Shown piece by piece: positions 16,466 through 24,549 of a stretch of 36,419 nt of DNA (its first letter is position 1; each line of letters begins with the position of its first letter). The translations under genes and the position numbers were made by a program. The stretch is from Flavobacteriales bacterium (lineage in GTDB: Bacteria > Bacteroidota > Bacteroidia > Flavobacteriales > UBA7430). The DNA is taken from assembly GCA_029247585.1 (NCBI GenBank), contig JAQWKY010000087.1:1-36419 (forward strand). Direction: 5' to 3'. Under the pieces are notes generated by a model that saw nothing but the letters and a program-made list of their open reading frames with translations, made no database searches and was not told the DNA's origin.

Positions 16466-17103
16466 TACTCTGCAGCCTCTTCAGCAGCAGGAGCCTCTTC
16501 AGCAGCAGGAGTTTCCTCAGCTGCAGCTTCAGCAGCAGGAGCCTCTTCAGCAGCAGGAGTTTCCTCAGCTGCAGCTTCAGCAGCAGGAGCCTCTTCAGTA
16601 GCAGGAGTTTCCTCAGCTACAGCTTCTTCTGTTTCTTCTACTTCAGGTGTATTTTTTGCAAGAATCTCTGCTTCTTTAGCCGCACGAGCTTCTTTTTCAG
16701 CTGAAAGTGCTTTGGCAGCAGCATCCGCTTTTGTTTTTTCAATAGCGCTATTTACAGAGCTGATTTGTTTGGCTTTGCCTTCCAACCATGCTTCGTATTT
16801 CGCTAAAGCTTCTTCTTCAGTGTGTGCCCCTTTTTTAACACCGTCTAAAAGGTGTTTTTTGGTCATCACCCCAGTGTACGATAAAATCGTTCTTGCTGTA
16901 TCTGTTGGAACAGCACCTACTTGAACCCAGTAAAGAGCTCTGTCGTGGTTAAGGTCGATGGATGCAGGGTTGACGTTAGGGTTGTAAAGACCTAAATTTT
17001 CGATGTAGCGTCCGTCACGTTTAGAGCGAGAGTCTGCAGCTACGATGTGGTAAACAGGTTTCCCTTTTTTACCGAAGCGTTGCAATCTAATTTTAGTTGC
17101 CAT
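16465..17103 (-). CDS. rpsP: 30S ribosomal protein S16 with extended Ala/Glu/Pro tail
   Basis: The first about 85 residues are a standard S16 ([48 protein letters not shown]). After that come a lysine-rich helical extension (about 100-155) and a low-complexity tail of [16 protein letters not shown] type up to residue 212, well over twice the length of E. coli S16 (82). Long acidic S16 tails occur in other Bacteroidota, so this is a lineage trait rather than a fusion. The tail is encoded by three 48-bp tandem repeats (16481-16624), so its length may vary between strains. A near-ideal promoter lies 63-91 bases upstream, and rimM overlaps the stop. Confidence 0.95.
   Translation of the reverse strand: MATKIRLQRFGKKGKPVYHIVAADSRSKRDGRYIENLGLYNPNVNPASIDLNHDRALYWVQVGAVPTDTARTILSYTGVMTKKHLLDGVKKGAHTEEEALAKYEAWLEGKAKQISSVNSAIEKTKADAAAKALSAEKEARAAKEAEILAKNTPEVEETEEAVAEETPATEEAPAAEAAAEETPAAEEAPAAEAAAEETPAAEEAPAAEEAAE
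16481..16624. repeat. Three 48-bp tandem repeats in the rpsP tail
   Basis: Copies at 16481-16528, 16529-16576 and 16577-16624. The first two are identical and the third differs by two bases (cagtagcag for cagcagcag and ctacagct for ctgcagct). Each encodes 16 residues of the Ala/Glu/Pro tail, keeping the frame. Partial degenerate copies flank them. Confidence 0.9.
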
Positions 17104-17165
17104 AGTTAATTGTTTAAGGGTCCGAAACCCGGTTAATTAATAATTCTCTTTCTCGAAGAGAGGCG

Positions 17166-17194
17166 CAAATGTACGCTTTATTGTTTAAAAACAA
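17166..17194 (-). promoter_or_regulatory. Promoter of rpsP-rimM
   Basis: On the minus strand TTG (complement of 17192-17194), 18 nt, TACATTTG (complement of 17166-17173). This is a full match to TTG-N17-20-TAnnTTTG and is the clearest promoter in the window. It gives a 5' leader of roughly 55-60 nt before the rpsP ATG. Confidence 0.85.
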
Positions 17195-17270
17195 GGTATT
17201 ACCGGCTTCTTTTAGGGGTTGTTTTGAAGAATTTGTACAGCAGATTCTTTAGAAAAGCTTACGTACACAA

Positions 17271-17399
17271 TAATGAACAGTTTTATGAATAGGGGAGGGC
17301 TTGGCTTAATAAAGGTTTCAGGAGTTTATGAACACCGTGTTGATGACTTTATCAACACCAACAAGCATTGTTCATTACTTTATGAACAAATGTTAATAA
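17271..17399. promoter_or_regulatory. Phased array of TTATNAACA-like nonamers
   Basis: Within 129 bases lie plus-strand nonamers TAATGAACA (17271), TTATGAATA (17283), TTATGAACA (17326), TTATCAACA (17349) and TTATGAACA (17380), and minus-strand ones TCATCAACA (17338-17346), TAATGAACA (17369-17377) and TTATTAACA (17391-17399). The six from 17326 on start 12, 11, 20, 11 and 11 bases apart, so they alternate in orientation at about helical spacing. Opposed pairs also form hairpins (17337-17358, 8-bp stem; 17368-17389, 8-bp stem; both with a 6-nt loop ending ACTTT). The region lies between the acyl-CoA dehydrogenase stop and the rpsP promoter. It may be an operator or a DnaA-box-like cluster, though the boxes have A where TTATNCACA has C. 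Nothing codes here. Confidence 0.45.
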
Positions 17400-17411
17400 G
17401 CGCTCTGATTT

Positions 17412-18551
17412 CTACTTCAGAATCGATCTTGAAATCACAATTTTTTGAATCTCAGAAGTCCCTTCGTAGATCTGTGTAATCTTTGCATCACGCATCAAGC
17501 GTTCTACATGATATTCTTTCACAAAGCCATATCCTCCGTGAATTTGCACGGCTTCCGTTGTTATTCTCATGGCCTTTTCAGCACAAAACAATTTGGCCAT
17601 AGCACCGGATTCTGTATAATCTAGCTTATGGTCTTTATGCCAAGCAGCTCTGAAGCACAGCAAACGCGCTGCTTCAATTTCAGTCGCCATATCTGCCAAC
17701 TTAAAAGCAATGGCCTGATGTTCGCAAATGGCTTTGCCAAAAGACTTTCTTTCTTTGGAATATTGCAGGGCCAATTCCATAGCACCGGAAGCTACCCCCA
17801 AAGCCTGCGCAGCAATACCAATTCTACCCCCTGCAAGGGTTTGCATGGCGAATTTGAATCCGAAACCATCTTCACCGATCCGATTTTCTTTCGGGACTTT
17901 AACATCGGTAAACATTAAAGAATGCGTGTCTGATCCTCGAATTCCCATTTTATTTTCCTTAGGGCCTATCACAAAACCATCCATCTCCTTTTCGATGATG
18001 AGGGCGTTGATCCCCCGATGGCCTTTTTCAATATCAGTTTGCACGATAACAATATATACGGAAGCACTGCTGCCGTTGGTGATCCAATTTTTAGTTCCGT
18101 TTACGAGGTAGTGGTCTCCACAATCAAGGGCAGTGGTTTTTTGTGAGGTAGCATCGGACCCTGCTTCGGGTTCGGACAAACAGAAGGCCCCAATAATTTC
18201 TCCTGAAGCAAGGGAAGGTAGGTATTTTTGTTTTTGTTCTTCGGTTCCGTATTTTTCAATTCCCCAACAAACCAAGGAATTATTTACAGACATAACCACA
18301 GAGGCCGAGGCATCTACTTTAGAGAGTTCCTCCATGGCTAAAATGTAGGATAGGGTGTCCATACCGCCGCCTCCATACTCGGGAGAAACCATCATGCCTA
18401 GGAAGCCAAGATCTCCCATTTTTTTGATTTGTTCGTGTGGAAAAGTTTGATTTTCATCTCTTTCAATAACGCCCGGTAAAAGTTCTGTTTGAGCAAAATC
18501 TCTTGCGGCATCGCGAATCATTTTATGTTCTTCACTTAATTCAAAATTCAT
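17412..18551 (-). CDS. Acyl-CoA dehydrogenase (short/medium-chain type)
   Basis: A 379-residue FAD flavoenzyme oxidising acyl-CoA to trans-2-enoyl-CoA, passing electrons to ETF. Family features: N-terminal helical domain starting MNFELSEEHKMIRDAARDFA, FCLSEPEAGSDA (around residue 125) and WITNGSSASVY (around 156) of the middle beta domain, and the C-terminal helical domain ending with IYEGTSEIQKIVISRSIL, whose YEGT glutamate is the catalytic base in butyryl-CoA-type enzymes. Length is typical. The placement of the base and the sequence suggest short-chain or general acyl-CoA use, but chain length is not proven. It diverges from anmK across 89 bases and has no terminator visible downstream. 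Confidence 0.95.
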   Translation of the reverse strand: MNFELSEEHKMIRDAARDFAQTELLPGVIERDENQTFPHEQIKKMGDLGFLGMMVSPEYGGGGMDTLSYILAMEELSKVDASASVVMSVNNSLVCWGIEKYGTEEQKQKYLPSLASGEIIGAFCLSEPEAGSDATSQKTTALDCGDHYLVNGTKNWITNGSSASVYIVIVQTDIEKGHRGINALIIEKEMDGFVIGPKENKMGIRGSDTHSLMFTDVKVPKENRIGEDGFGFKFAMQTLAGGRIGIAAQALGVASGAMELALQYSKERKSFGKAICEHQAIAFKLADMATEIEAARLLCFRAAWHKDHKLDYTESGAMAKLFCAEKAMRITTEAVQIHGGYGFVKEYHVERLMRDAKITQIYEGTSEIQKIVISRSILK

Positions 18552-18640
18552 TCGATTACTTTTTAAATTATATTTTTCATTAAATCTCTTACTAAATTAC
18601 ACTTTTTTAGTCAAATTAGTGGGCAAATAAATAACGACTT

Positions 18641-19714
18641 TTGGAAGCTTACCATGTTATAGGATTGATGTCTGGAACCTCCTTAGACGGTTTAGATATT
18701 GCCTATTGTAAATTTGTGAAACAGAAGCGCTGGTTCTTTGAAATTGTACATTTCAAAACGGTGCCTTACGACGCTTTATTTAAAGAGCGCCTAAGAAATG
18801 CACACGGTTTGTCTTCCGACTTACTCGATGACTTGTCTTTAGACTTTGGTGTGTTGATGGCTCAAGAGGTTCGTCGATTTTTGGAAGAAAACAAGGTTTG
18901 TCAACTTGATTTAATAGCCTCTCATGGACACACCATTTTCCATGAGCCCCAAAAAGGAATTACGCTGCAAATAGGGAGTCCAAAACCCTTATTTGAAGTA
19001 TCTAAAACCCCTGTTGTTTACGATTTCAGATCTCAAGATGTAGCAATGGGCGGGCAAGGGGCTCCTTTGGTCCCTTTGGTTGATAAAATGCTATTTTTAT
19101 CTCACGATGCATGCTTAAACTTGGGTGGTTTTTCAAATGTATCTTTTGATGTAAAGGGGAAACGAAGGGCTTTTGACGTATGTCCTGTAAACATCGTTCT
19201 GAATCTTCTATGTGCTCCTTTGGGGCTTGAATATGACGATAAAGGGAAGTTGGCTTCCCTAGGAGAGTTGAATGAAAATTTGTTTCATCAATTGAACGGC
19301 TTGGATTATTACAAAAAGACCTTTCCTAAGTCTCTTGCTTGGGAGTGGGTGGATGAAAATATTCTTCCGCTACTGAAAAGTTCGGGCCTGTCTGTAAAAT
19401 CTCAAATGAGAACTTTTGTTGAACACATAGCTTATCAAATGAGTTCAGTTGTGCGTTGTCATCAGATGAAATCTGTTGTGCTGTCGGGCGGAGGAGCGCA
19501 TCACGATTTCTTATTGGAGCGACTAGATCATTATGCACCTGGGTGTTGGGTGAAGTCTACACCCTTGTTGGTAGAAGCCAAGGAAGCGATGGCATTTGCC
19601 TTTCTAGGTTTGTTGAAATATCAGGGGCAGGTAAACGTACTTTCAAGTGTAACGGGCTGTTCTGAGGATCATAGTAGTGGAAAGATGTATTCCGATTCAT
19701 CTGAGGAAGGGTAG
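18641..19714 (+). CDS. anmK: Anhydro-N-acetylmuramic acid kinase
   Basis: Recycles cell-wall 1,6-anhydro-MurNAc to MurNAc-6-phosphate using ATP. The 357-residue protein belongs to the AnmK branch of the ASKHA kinases: IGLMSGTSLDGLD at the N-terminus, ASHGHTIFH (around residue 92), GQGAPLVPLVDK (around 140), NLGGFSNVSF (around 160) and VLSGGGAHHDFLLERL (around 285). The only possible start before the first motif is TTG 18641, because a TAA in frame lies three codons upstream; the product then begins MEAYHVIGLMSG, as expected. It diverges from the acyl-CoA dehydrogenase gene. Confidence 0.94.
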   Translation: MEAYHVIGLMSGTSLDGLDIAYCKFVKQKRWFFEIVHFKTVPYDALFKERLRNAHGLSSDLLDDLSLDFGVLMAQEVRRFLEENKVCQLDLIASHGHTIFHEPQKGITLQIGSPKPLFEVSKTPVVYDFRSQDVAMGGQGAPLVPLVDKMLFLSHDACLNLGGFSNVSFDVKGKRRAFDVCPVNIVLNLLCAPLGLEYDDKGKLASLGELNENLFHQLNGLDYYKKTFPKSLAWEWVDENILPLLKSSGLSVKSQMRTFVEHIAYQMSSVVRCHQMKSVVLSGGGAHHDFLLERLDHYAPGCWVKSTPLLVEAKEAMAFAFLGLLKYQGQVNVLSSVTGCSEDHSSGKMYSDSSEEG

Positions 19715-19785
19715 GAGAATTTCAGTAGGATTATTTTATATCGTGAATTAAAGAGATGAACATCTTAAATTACTCGATAGTTTTT

Positions 19786-19793
19786 TACCTTTG
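19786..19793 (+). promoter_or_regulatory. -7 element before nhaD
   Basis: TACCTTTG matches the Bacteroidota -7 consensus TAnnTTTG, about 70 bases before the nhaD start. No TTG lies at the expected distance upstream, so the promoter is incomplete by consensus. It is the only candidate for the nhaD-exbB-exbD-tonB-folC series that I can see. Confidence 0.45.
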
Positions 19794-19862
19794 TGCGAAA
19801 TTTTCGGAGCATATTGTGAAGAGAATGAGCGCGTGAAACTAATAATTTCAAAAATCTAGATT

Positions 19863-21155
19863 ATGTTGACATTAATGATTGTCATTTTTGTAATAGGTTA
19901 TCTTGCGATAGCTCTAGAACACCCTCTGAAGGTTGATAAGGCTGGTTCGGCTCTGATTACTGGGGTTTTGGTATGGACTTTCTTTGTGCTTAGTGGAGCA
20001 GACCAACATTTTATAGAAGAGGAATTGTTGCACCATTTGAGTGAAATATCCAGTATTTTATTCTTCCTTTTGGGTGCCATGACCATTGTAGAGTTGATTG
20101 ATGCCCACGAAGGATTCTCCATCATCACCGATAAGATTAAAACCCAAAAAAGAGTAAAGTTGTTGTGGGTTGTAAGTATTCTTACCTTCTTTTTCTCAGC
20201 CGCTCTGGATAACCTGACCACTTCCATCGTTATGATTTCTTTGTTGAGAAAGTTGATTGACGACAAGCACGATCGTTGGTTTTTTGCCGGCTTTGTCGTG
20301 ATTGCTGCAAATGCTGGTGGTGCTTGGTCTCCGATTGGCGACGTTACAACGACCATGCTTTGGATTGGCGGTCAGTTAACGGCCCTTACCATTATTAAAA
20401 CCCTGATTATACCGAGTTTTGTAGCGATGTTGGTTCCGCTTTTGGTACTAACGTTTACCCTAAAAGGTGAAGTTACACGTCCGGTAAAATCAAAAGTATT
20501 GGAGCATTATATGGATCCAACGACCCCTTTTGAGCGAAATTTGGTTTTCTTTTTGGGTCTAGCAGGTTTGTTGTTTGTGCCTATTTTTAAAACCTTAACC
20601 CATCTTCCTCCTTTCATGGGAATGATGTTGAGCTTAGGTGTACTTTGGATTGCTACAGAAATTATTCACCGCAGTAAAAACAAAGAAGGTAAGTCGCAAG
20701 TATCAGTGATCGGAGTACTTCGAAAAATTGACACAGCCAGTGTACTTTTCTTCCTCGGAATTCTTTTGGCTGTCGCGGGTCTGCAAACAGCAGGTCATTT
20801 GGCTGTTGTTGCCGAAAACTTGAACCATTCTTTCAACGGAGACATTTATTCCATTAATGTTGTAATCGGTTTGTTGTCTGCCCTAGTAGACAATGTTCCT
20901 TTGGTAGCAGGATCTATGGGAATGTACGAAGTGGCATCCGTAGGGAGTTTTGCCCAAGACGGTATTTTCTGGCAATTTTTAGCCTTCTGTGCGGGAACTG
21001 GAGGTAGTGCTTTAATTATCGGTTCTGCTTCAGGGGTTGCCGTAATGGGTCTGGAAAAGATTGATTTTGTATGGTATCTGAAAAAGATTTCTTTATTAGC
21101 TTTGTTGGGGTACTTTGCAGGTGCAGGTACTTACATATTGATGCAATATATTTGA
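19863..21155 (+). CDS. nhaD: Na+/H+ antiporter NhaD
   Basis: A 430-residue inner-membrane sodium/proton antiporter of the ion-transporter (ArsB/NhaD) superfamily, with about ten to twelve hydrophobic segments. Typical motifs are SAALDNLTTSIVMISLLRKL (around residue 115), NAGGAWSPIGDVTTTMLWIGG (around 148) and the repeat-related SALVDNVPLVAGSM (around 340), the last two holding the conserved acidic residues. NhaD proteins are common in marine and halotolerant bacteria. The gene is followed 37 bases later by exbB, so sodium homeostasis and the energy-transducing complex may be co-expressed. Confidence 0.93.
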   Translation: MLTLMIVIFVIGYLAIALEHPLKVDKAGSALITGVLVWTFFVLSGADQHFIEEELLHHLSEISSILFFLLGAMTIVELIDAHEGFSIITDKIKTQKRVKLLWVVSILTFFFSAALDNLTTSIVMISLLRKLIDDKHDRWFFAGFVVIAANAGGAWSPIGDVTTTMLWIGGQLTALTIIKTLIIPSFVAMLVPLLVLTFTLKGEVTRPVKSKVLEHYMDPTTPFERNLVFFLGLAGLLFVPIFKTLTHLPPFMGMMLSLGVLWIATEIIHRSKNKEGKSQVSVIGVLRKIDTASVLFFLGILLAVAGLQTAGHLAVVAENLNHSFNGDIYSINVVIGLLSALVDNVPLVAGSMGMYEVASVGSFAQDGIFWQFLAFCAGTGGSALIIGSASGVAVMGLEKIDFVWYLKKISLLALLGYFAGAGTYILMQYI

Positions 21156-21192
21156 TACAATTGCGTTCTAGTGGCGCACAAATAACCTACTG

Positions 21193-21903
21193 ATGAAAAC
21201 AATTCTTTTGCAAGCTCCAGTAGCTGTAGATTCCTTGGGTATTGACTTAGCTCAGACGAGCGAGCCCGTAGAAAAAACACTTTCGATTATTGAATTGATT
21301 ACCAGTGGAGGTTTAGGGGGGCAAATCATCATGATTGCCTTAGGAGCACTTTCCATTCTTACCGTATATTTCTTCATAGAACGCCTCCAAGTGATTCAGC
21401 GTGCAGTAAAAGACGATCCTCAATTCATGAGTAAGGTTAAAGATTACCTTTCCGATCAGAAAGTTGAGTCGGTGGTAGCTCTATGTAACAGGTCTTCTTC
21501 TGCCGTTGCCAATATGGTCGCCAAAGGGACTCTCGCCAAGGGGAATTTAAAGAACATTCAAGATGTTATGGAGCGTCAAGGAAATCTTGAAGTTTATAAA
21601 TTGGAACACAATTTATCTTCCTTAGCAACCATTGCCGGTGCCGCTCCCATGATTGGGTTTTTAGGTACGGTAATCGGAATGATTTTAGCCTTTCACGAAA
21701 TGGCAAGTGCGGGTGGACAGATTGATGTGGAAATGCTCTCCAAAGGGATTTACACAGCCATGACCACTACCGTAGCCGGATTGATAGTGGGTATTGTAGC
21801 TTACTTAGCCTACAACCAATTGGTGGCCAAAGTAACCAAGGCCACCTTTAAAATGGATCAAGGAACCGCAGAATTTTTGGAAGTTATTTCAGAAAACAAA
21901 TAA
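21193..21903 (+). CDS. exbB: ExbB/TolQ-family proton channel protein
   Basis: A 236-residue inner-membrane protein with the MotA/TolQ/ExbB domain. The membrane segments lie around residues 44-62, 143-165 and 188-210; the second contains IAGAAPMIGFLGTVIGMI and the third TAMTTTVAGLIVGIVAY, the family hallmark sequences. The ExbB pentamer with ExbD uses the proton gradient to energise TonB and thereby TonB-dependent outer-membrane receptors. exbD follows after two bases, then the TonB-like gene, so the complex is encoded as a unit. Confidence 0.93.
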   Translation: MKTILLQAPVAVDSLGIDLAQTSEPVEKTLSIIELITSGGLGGQIIMIALGALSILTVYFFIERLQVIQRAVKDDPQFMSKVKDYLSDQKVESVVALCNRSSSAVANMVAKGTLAKGNLKNIQDVMERQGNLEVYKLEHNLSSLATIAGAAPMIGFLGTVIGMILAFHEMASAGGQIDVEMLSKGIYTAMTTTVAGLIVGIVAYLAYNQLVAKVTKATFKMDQGTAEFLEVISENK

Positions 21904-21905
21904 GT

Positions 21906-22301
21906 ATGGCCCTGAAAAGGAAAAATAAAGTCAGTGCATCGTTTAGCATGTCCTCCATGACGGACATTGTCTTTTTATTGCTGATTTTTTTCATGCTTAC
22001 GTCTACCTTAGTAACCACCAACGCCCTCGACTTGGTCTTGCCAAAGAGCAATGCCCAAACCGTTAAAAAACAACGCGTATCGGTTTCCATAAATGAGAAT
22101 TTCGAGTACTTCATCGACAAAGAAACCGTTGAGCTTAAATACTTGGAGGCACAACTCATGGAAAAGATGACCGGACAAGATGAGCAAGTGGTCATTCTGA
22201 GGGTTGATAAATCCGTTCCGGTAGAATACGCCGTAGAAGTAATGGACATTGCCTACAGAAATAAATTCAAAATTGTTTTGGCCACACAGCAGAAACGATG
22301 A
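21906..22301 (+). CDS. exbD: ExbD/TolR-family protein
   Basis: A 131-residue partner of ExbB: short cytoplasmic N-terminus, one membrane helix (about 20-38) and a periplasmic domain. The conserved proton-path aspartate is D20 in SMTDIVFLLLIFFMLTS. The C-terminal part has the ExbD pattern QVVILRVDKSVPVEYAVEVMDIAYR. It overlaps the next gene by four bases (ATGA), showing translational coupling. Confidence 0.93.
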   Translation: MALKRKNKVSASFSMSSMTDIVFLLLIFFMLTSTLVTTNALDLVLPKSNAQTVKKQRVSVSINENFEYFIDKETVELKYLEAQLMEKMTGQDEQVVILRVDKSVPVEYAVEVMDIAYRNKFKIVLATQQKR

Positions 22302-23095
22302 GCCTGATTCGAAACACATACAAACGCAGAGCATTACTAGTAACCCTTCTAGTTCATCTGATGGCTGTATTCGTTTTCTATTCTTTCGGCTTGAAATACA
22401 TGGATCCCAAAATAGAAGAGGGCATCGCGATTGAATTCGGATATGCAGAAGAGGGTATGGGTGAGGAAATCACACAAACCGAAGAAATTCTGACCGAAAT
22501 CCCCGAAGAGGTCGTTCTTGAAACGGAAGTTTCAGCACCTGAGGAGCAGCTTGAGGTTTCTGAAGATGTTGTAACCCAAGAAATAGAAGATGCGCCTAGC
22601 ATCTCTGCAGAAGAAGAAACTGAACAAATTCAAGAGCCCCAGGCGGTTCAGGAAGAGGTGCAAAAGCCTCAAGCCAGTAATGAGCTCCAGCAAGCCCTGT
22701 CCAGTCTGTTTCAAAGTAACGAAACCGCTTCTTCGGGCACTACCGAGGTTGAAGCTGCCCAAGGTGACCAAGGTGGAAGCTTACAAGGAGAACAAGAAGC
22801 CGTGGGCGGAGAGGGTAATTCTTCAGACGGTTATGAACTCGGTGATCGGCAAGCCATTGTAAAGCCCAAACCCAATTATTCTTGCAACGAAACAGGTCGC
22901 GTAGTCATTCGCGTGTGGGTGAATGCCGAGGGGCAGACCTACAAGTCTGAGTTGGATTTAAAGAATACCACAGACACATCGCCTTGTTTGGTCAAGGAAG
23001 CCAAATCAGCAGCTCTTAAAACCACCTGGTTGGCCGATGCCAATGCTATGCCTACTCAGATTGGCTACATCATATACAATTTTAGAAAGCAATAG
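22298..23095 (+). CDS. TonB-like energy transducer
   Basis: A 265-residue protein with TonB architecture: one N-terminal membrane helix (about 12-31), a long periplasmic spacer rich in Glu, Gln, Ser and Pro (about 45-165), and a small C-terminal domain. That domain has GRVVIRVWVNAEGQTYKSEL, the signature of TonB C-terminal folds, followed by a loop with a cysteine; a second cysteine precedes it (PNYSCNETG), so a disulfide is possible. Its place after exbB-exbD makes the transducer role likely. The spacer is glutamate-rich rather than the classical Pro-Glu/Pro-Lys repeat. TolA-like function is the main alternative. folC starts directly after its stop codon. Confidence 0.82.
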   Translation: MSLIRNTYKRRALLVTLLVHLMAVFVFYSFGLKYMDPKIEEGIAIEFGYAEEGMGEEITQTEEILTEIPEEVVLETEVSAPEEQLEVSEDVVTQEIEDAPSISAEEETEQIQEPQAVQEEVQKPQASNELQQALSSLFQSNETASSGTTEVEAAQGDQGGSLQGEQEAVGGEGNSSDGYELGDRQAIVKPKPNYSCNETGRVVIRVWVNAEGQTYKSELDLKNTTDTSPCLVKEAKSAALKTTWLADANAMPTQIGYIIYNFRKQ

Positions 23096-24307
23096 ATGAA
23101 TTATCAGGAAACCTTGGATTGGTTGTTTCAGCAATTGGCATCCTTTCAGCGTGTGGGGCAATCTGCCTACAAAGAAGACCTGACCAATATCGATGCCCTC
23201 TGCGACTTGCTGAACCATCCTCAAAACAAGATCAAATGCATTCATGTAGCGGGTACCAATGGCAAAGGATCTACCTGTCATCTCTTGGCTTCGGTATTGC
23301 AGGAACAGGGCTATAAGGTGGGCTTGTACACCTCTCCGCATCTGAAAGGTTTTAGAGAACGCATAAAGATTAACGGTGCAATGATTTCTGAGGCAGAGGT
23401 GGTGGAATTTGTAAAGAATCACCAAGCTGATTTTACGGACATCAGCCCCTCTTTTTTTGAGATGACCACTGCATTGGCTTTTGCACATTTTGCCCACAAT
23501 AAGGTGGATGTGGCCGTTATTGAAACCGGTTTGGGAGGTCGTTTGGATGCCACCAACATCATTAGGCCCGAACTTTCAGTGATTACCAATGTGGCTCTAG
23601 ATCATCAAAATATCTTAGGTGATGCGGTTGAGTTGATTGCCAAAGAAAAAGCAGGAATCATCAAAACGGGTGTTCCTGTGGTGTTTGGTTCTACAACAGA
23701 AGAGGTACTATCGGTTTTGAAGGCGGAAGCACAAAACAAAAAATCAAGTTATTTCTTGTCCTCATTAGAACATTCTTATACCAGTGCTTTAAGGGGAGCC
23801 TGTCAACAGGAGAATACAGCCACCGTCTGCGAGGCAGTACGTCAAATGCGGGCTTTGGGCTGGGACATCAGCGATGAAGCCTTAGAGAGTGGCTTACAAA
23901 ACGTGCTAAAAAACACTCAATTACGTGGACGTTGGGAACAAATTTCGGAGCGCCCCAAGGTAATTTGCGATACCGGACACAACACCCATGCGATTGAATC
24001 CATTGTAAAGCAGTTGGAGGAGGAGCCTTATCAAAACCTATGGATGGTTATCGGCATGGTGGGGGACAAGGATGTGGATGCTGTTTTGGGACTTTTGCCC
24101 AAGCATGCGAAGTATGTTTTTTGTCAGCCGAATATTCCCAGAGCCCTTTCAGTAGAGGTTTTGTCCGAGAAAGCGGCTCAGTATTTGCTTTTAGGAACTT
24201 CGATTCAGAATCCAAAAGATGCTTTGGTGAAAGCGCAAAAGCTTGCTAATGAGGACGATTTGATTTTTGTGGGTGGCAGCACCTTTGTGGTGGCAGAAAT
24301 TCTTTAA
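23096..24307 (+). CDS. folC: Bifunctional folylpolyglutamate/dihydrofolate synthase
   Basis: Adds glutamate to dihydropteroate and to reduced folates (ATP-dependent, cytoplasm). The 403-residue Mur-ligase-type enzyme shows the P-loop HVAGTNGKGSTCHLL (around residue 49), YTSPHLKGFRERI (around 80), VIETGLGGRLDATN (around 141), VALDHQNILG with the metal-binding His (around 164) and VICDTGHNTHAI (around 290). Length is normal. The ATG follows the TonB-like stop codon without a gap. This end of the operon is metabolically unrelated to ExbBD-TonB; I recall the same order in other Bacteroidota, though I cannot check it here. Confidence 0.94.
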   Translation: MNYQETLDWLFQQLASFQRVGQSAYKEDLTNIDALCDLLNHPQNKIKCIHVAGTNGKGSTCHLLASVLQEQGYKVGLYTSPHLKGFRERIKINGAMISEAEVVEFVKNHQADFTDISPSFFEMTTALAFAHFAHNKVDVAVIETGLGGRLDATNIIRPELSVITNVALDHQNILGDAVELIAKEKAGIIKTGVPVVFGSTTEEVLSVLKAEAQNKKSSYFLSSLEHSYTSALRGACQQENTATVCEAVRQMRALGWDISDEALESGLQNVLKNTQLRGRWEQISERPKVICDTGHNTHAIESIVKQLEEEPYQNLWMVIGMVGDKDVDAVLGLLPKHAKYVFCQPNIPRALSVEVLSEKAAQYLLLGTSIQNPKDALVKAQKLANEDDLIFVGGSTFVVAEIL

Positions 24308-24335
24308 AATCTAATCAAATTAATCCTTGAATTGT

Positions 24336-24367
24336 TTGGGCAAGTATGAAAATGATTTTTATATTTG
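24336..24367 (+). promoter_or_regulatory. Promoter of the tRNA-Val gene
   Basis: TTG (24336-24338), 21 nt, TATATTTG (24360-24367). The -7 box is a full match; the spacer is slightly longer than the 17-20 norm. It lies 40 bases before the tRNA. A small palindrome, CAATC-GCT-GATTG (24368-24380), follows the -7 box immediately and may lie at the transcription start. Confidence 0.65.
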
Positions 24368-24407
24368 CAATCGCTGATTGAAACAGCACACAGTTCTTAA
24401 ATGTATC

Positions 24408-24482
24408 GGGCGATTAGCTCAGTTGGTTCAGAGCACCTGCCTTACAAGCAGGGGGTCACTGGTTCGAATCCAGTATCGCCCA
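24408..24482 (+). tRNA. tRNA-Val (anticodon UAC)
   Basis: All four arms can be folded. The acceptor stem is GGGCGAT (24408-24414) with ATCGCCC (24475-24481) and discriminator A at 24482. The D-arm is GCTC/GAGC, the anticodon stem CCTGC/GCAGG (24436-24440, 24448-24452) with loop CTTACAA and anticodon TAC at 24443-24445, and the T-arm is ACTGG-TTCGAAT-CCAGT. The 3' CCA is not encoded, as is common in this phylum. It is flanked by its own promoter and a strong terminator. Confidence 0.97.
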
Positions 24483-24490
24483 CAGAAAAA

Positions 24491-24516
24491 GCCTCCGTAA
24501 TAGCGGAGGCTTTTTT
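24491..24516 (+). terminator. Rho-independent terminator after tRNA-Val
   Basis: GCCTCCG (24491-24497), loop TAATAG, CGGAGGC (24504-24510), then six T. A run of A precedes the stem. Strong, eight bases after the tRNA end. Confidence 0.92.
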
Positions 24517-24549
24517 GTTTTACATCGAGTCCCATTTATACCTTTTCAA

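Noticed and set aside
16418-16924. Plus-strand 168-codon Ala/Ser-rich frame
   Set aside because: It is the antisense shadow of the rpsP tail repeats (GCN/GAR codons read as Ser/Ala).
17273-17479. Plus-strand 68-codon frame between rpsP and acyl-CoA dehydrogenase
   Set aside because: It overlaps the 3' end of the dehydrogenase gene and lies over the nonamer array; its translation has no protein-like character.
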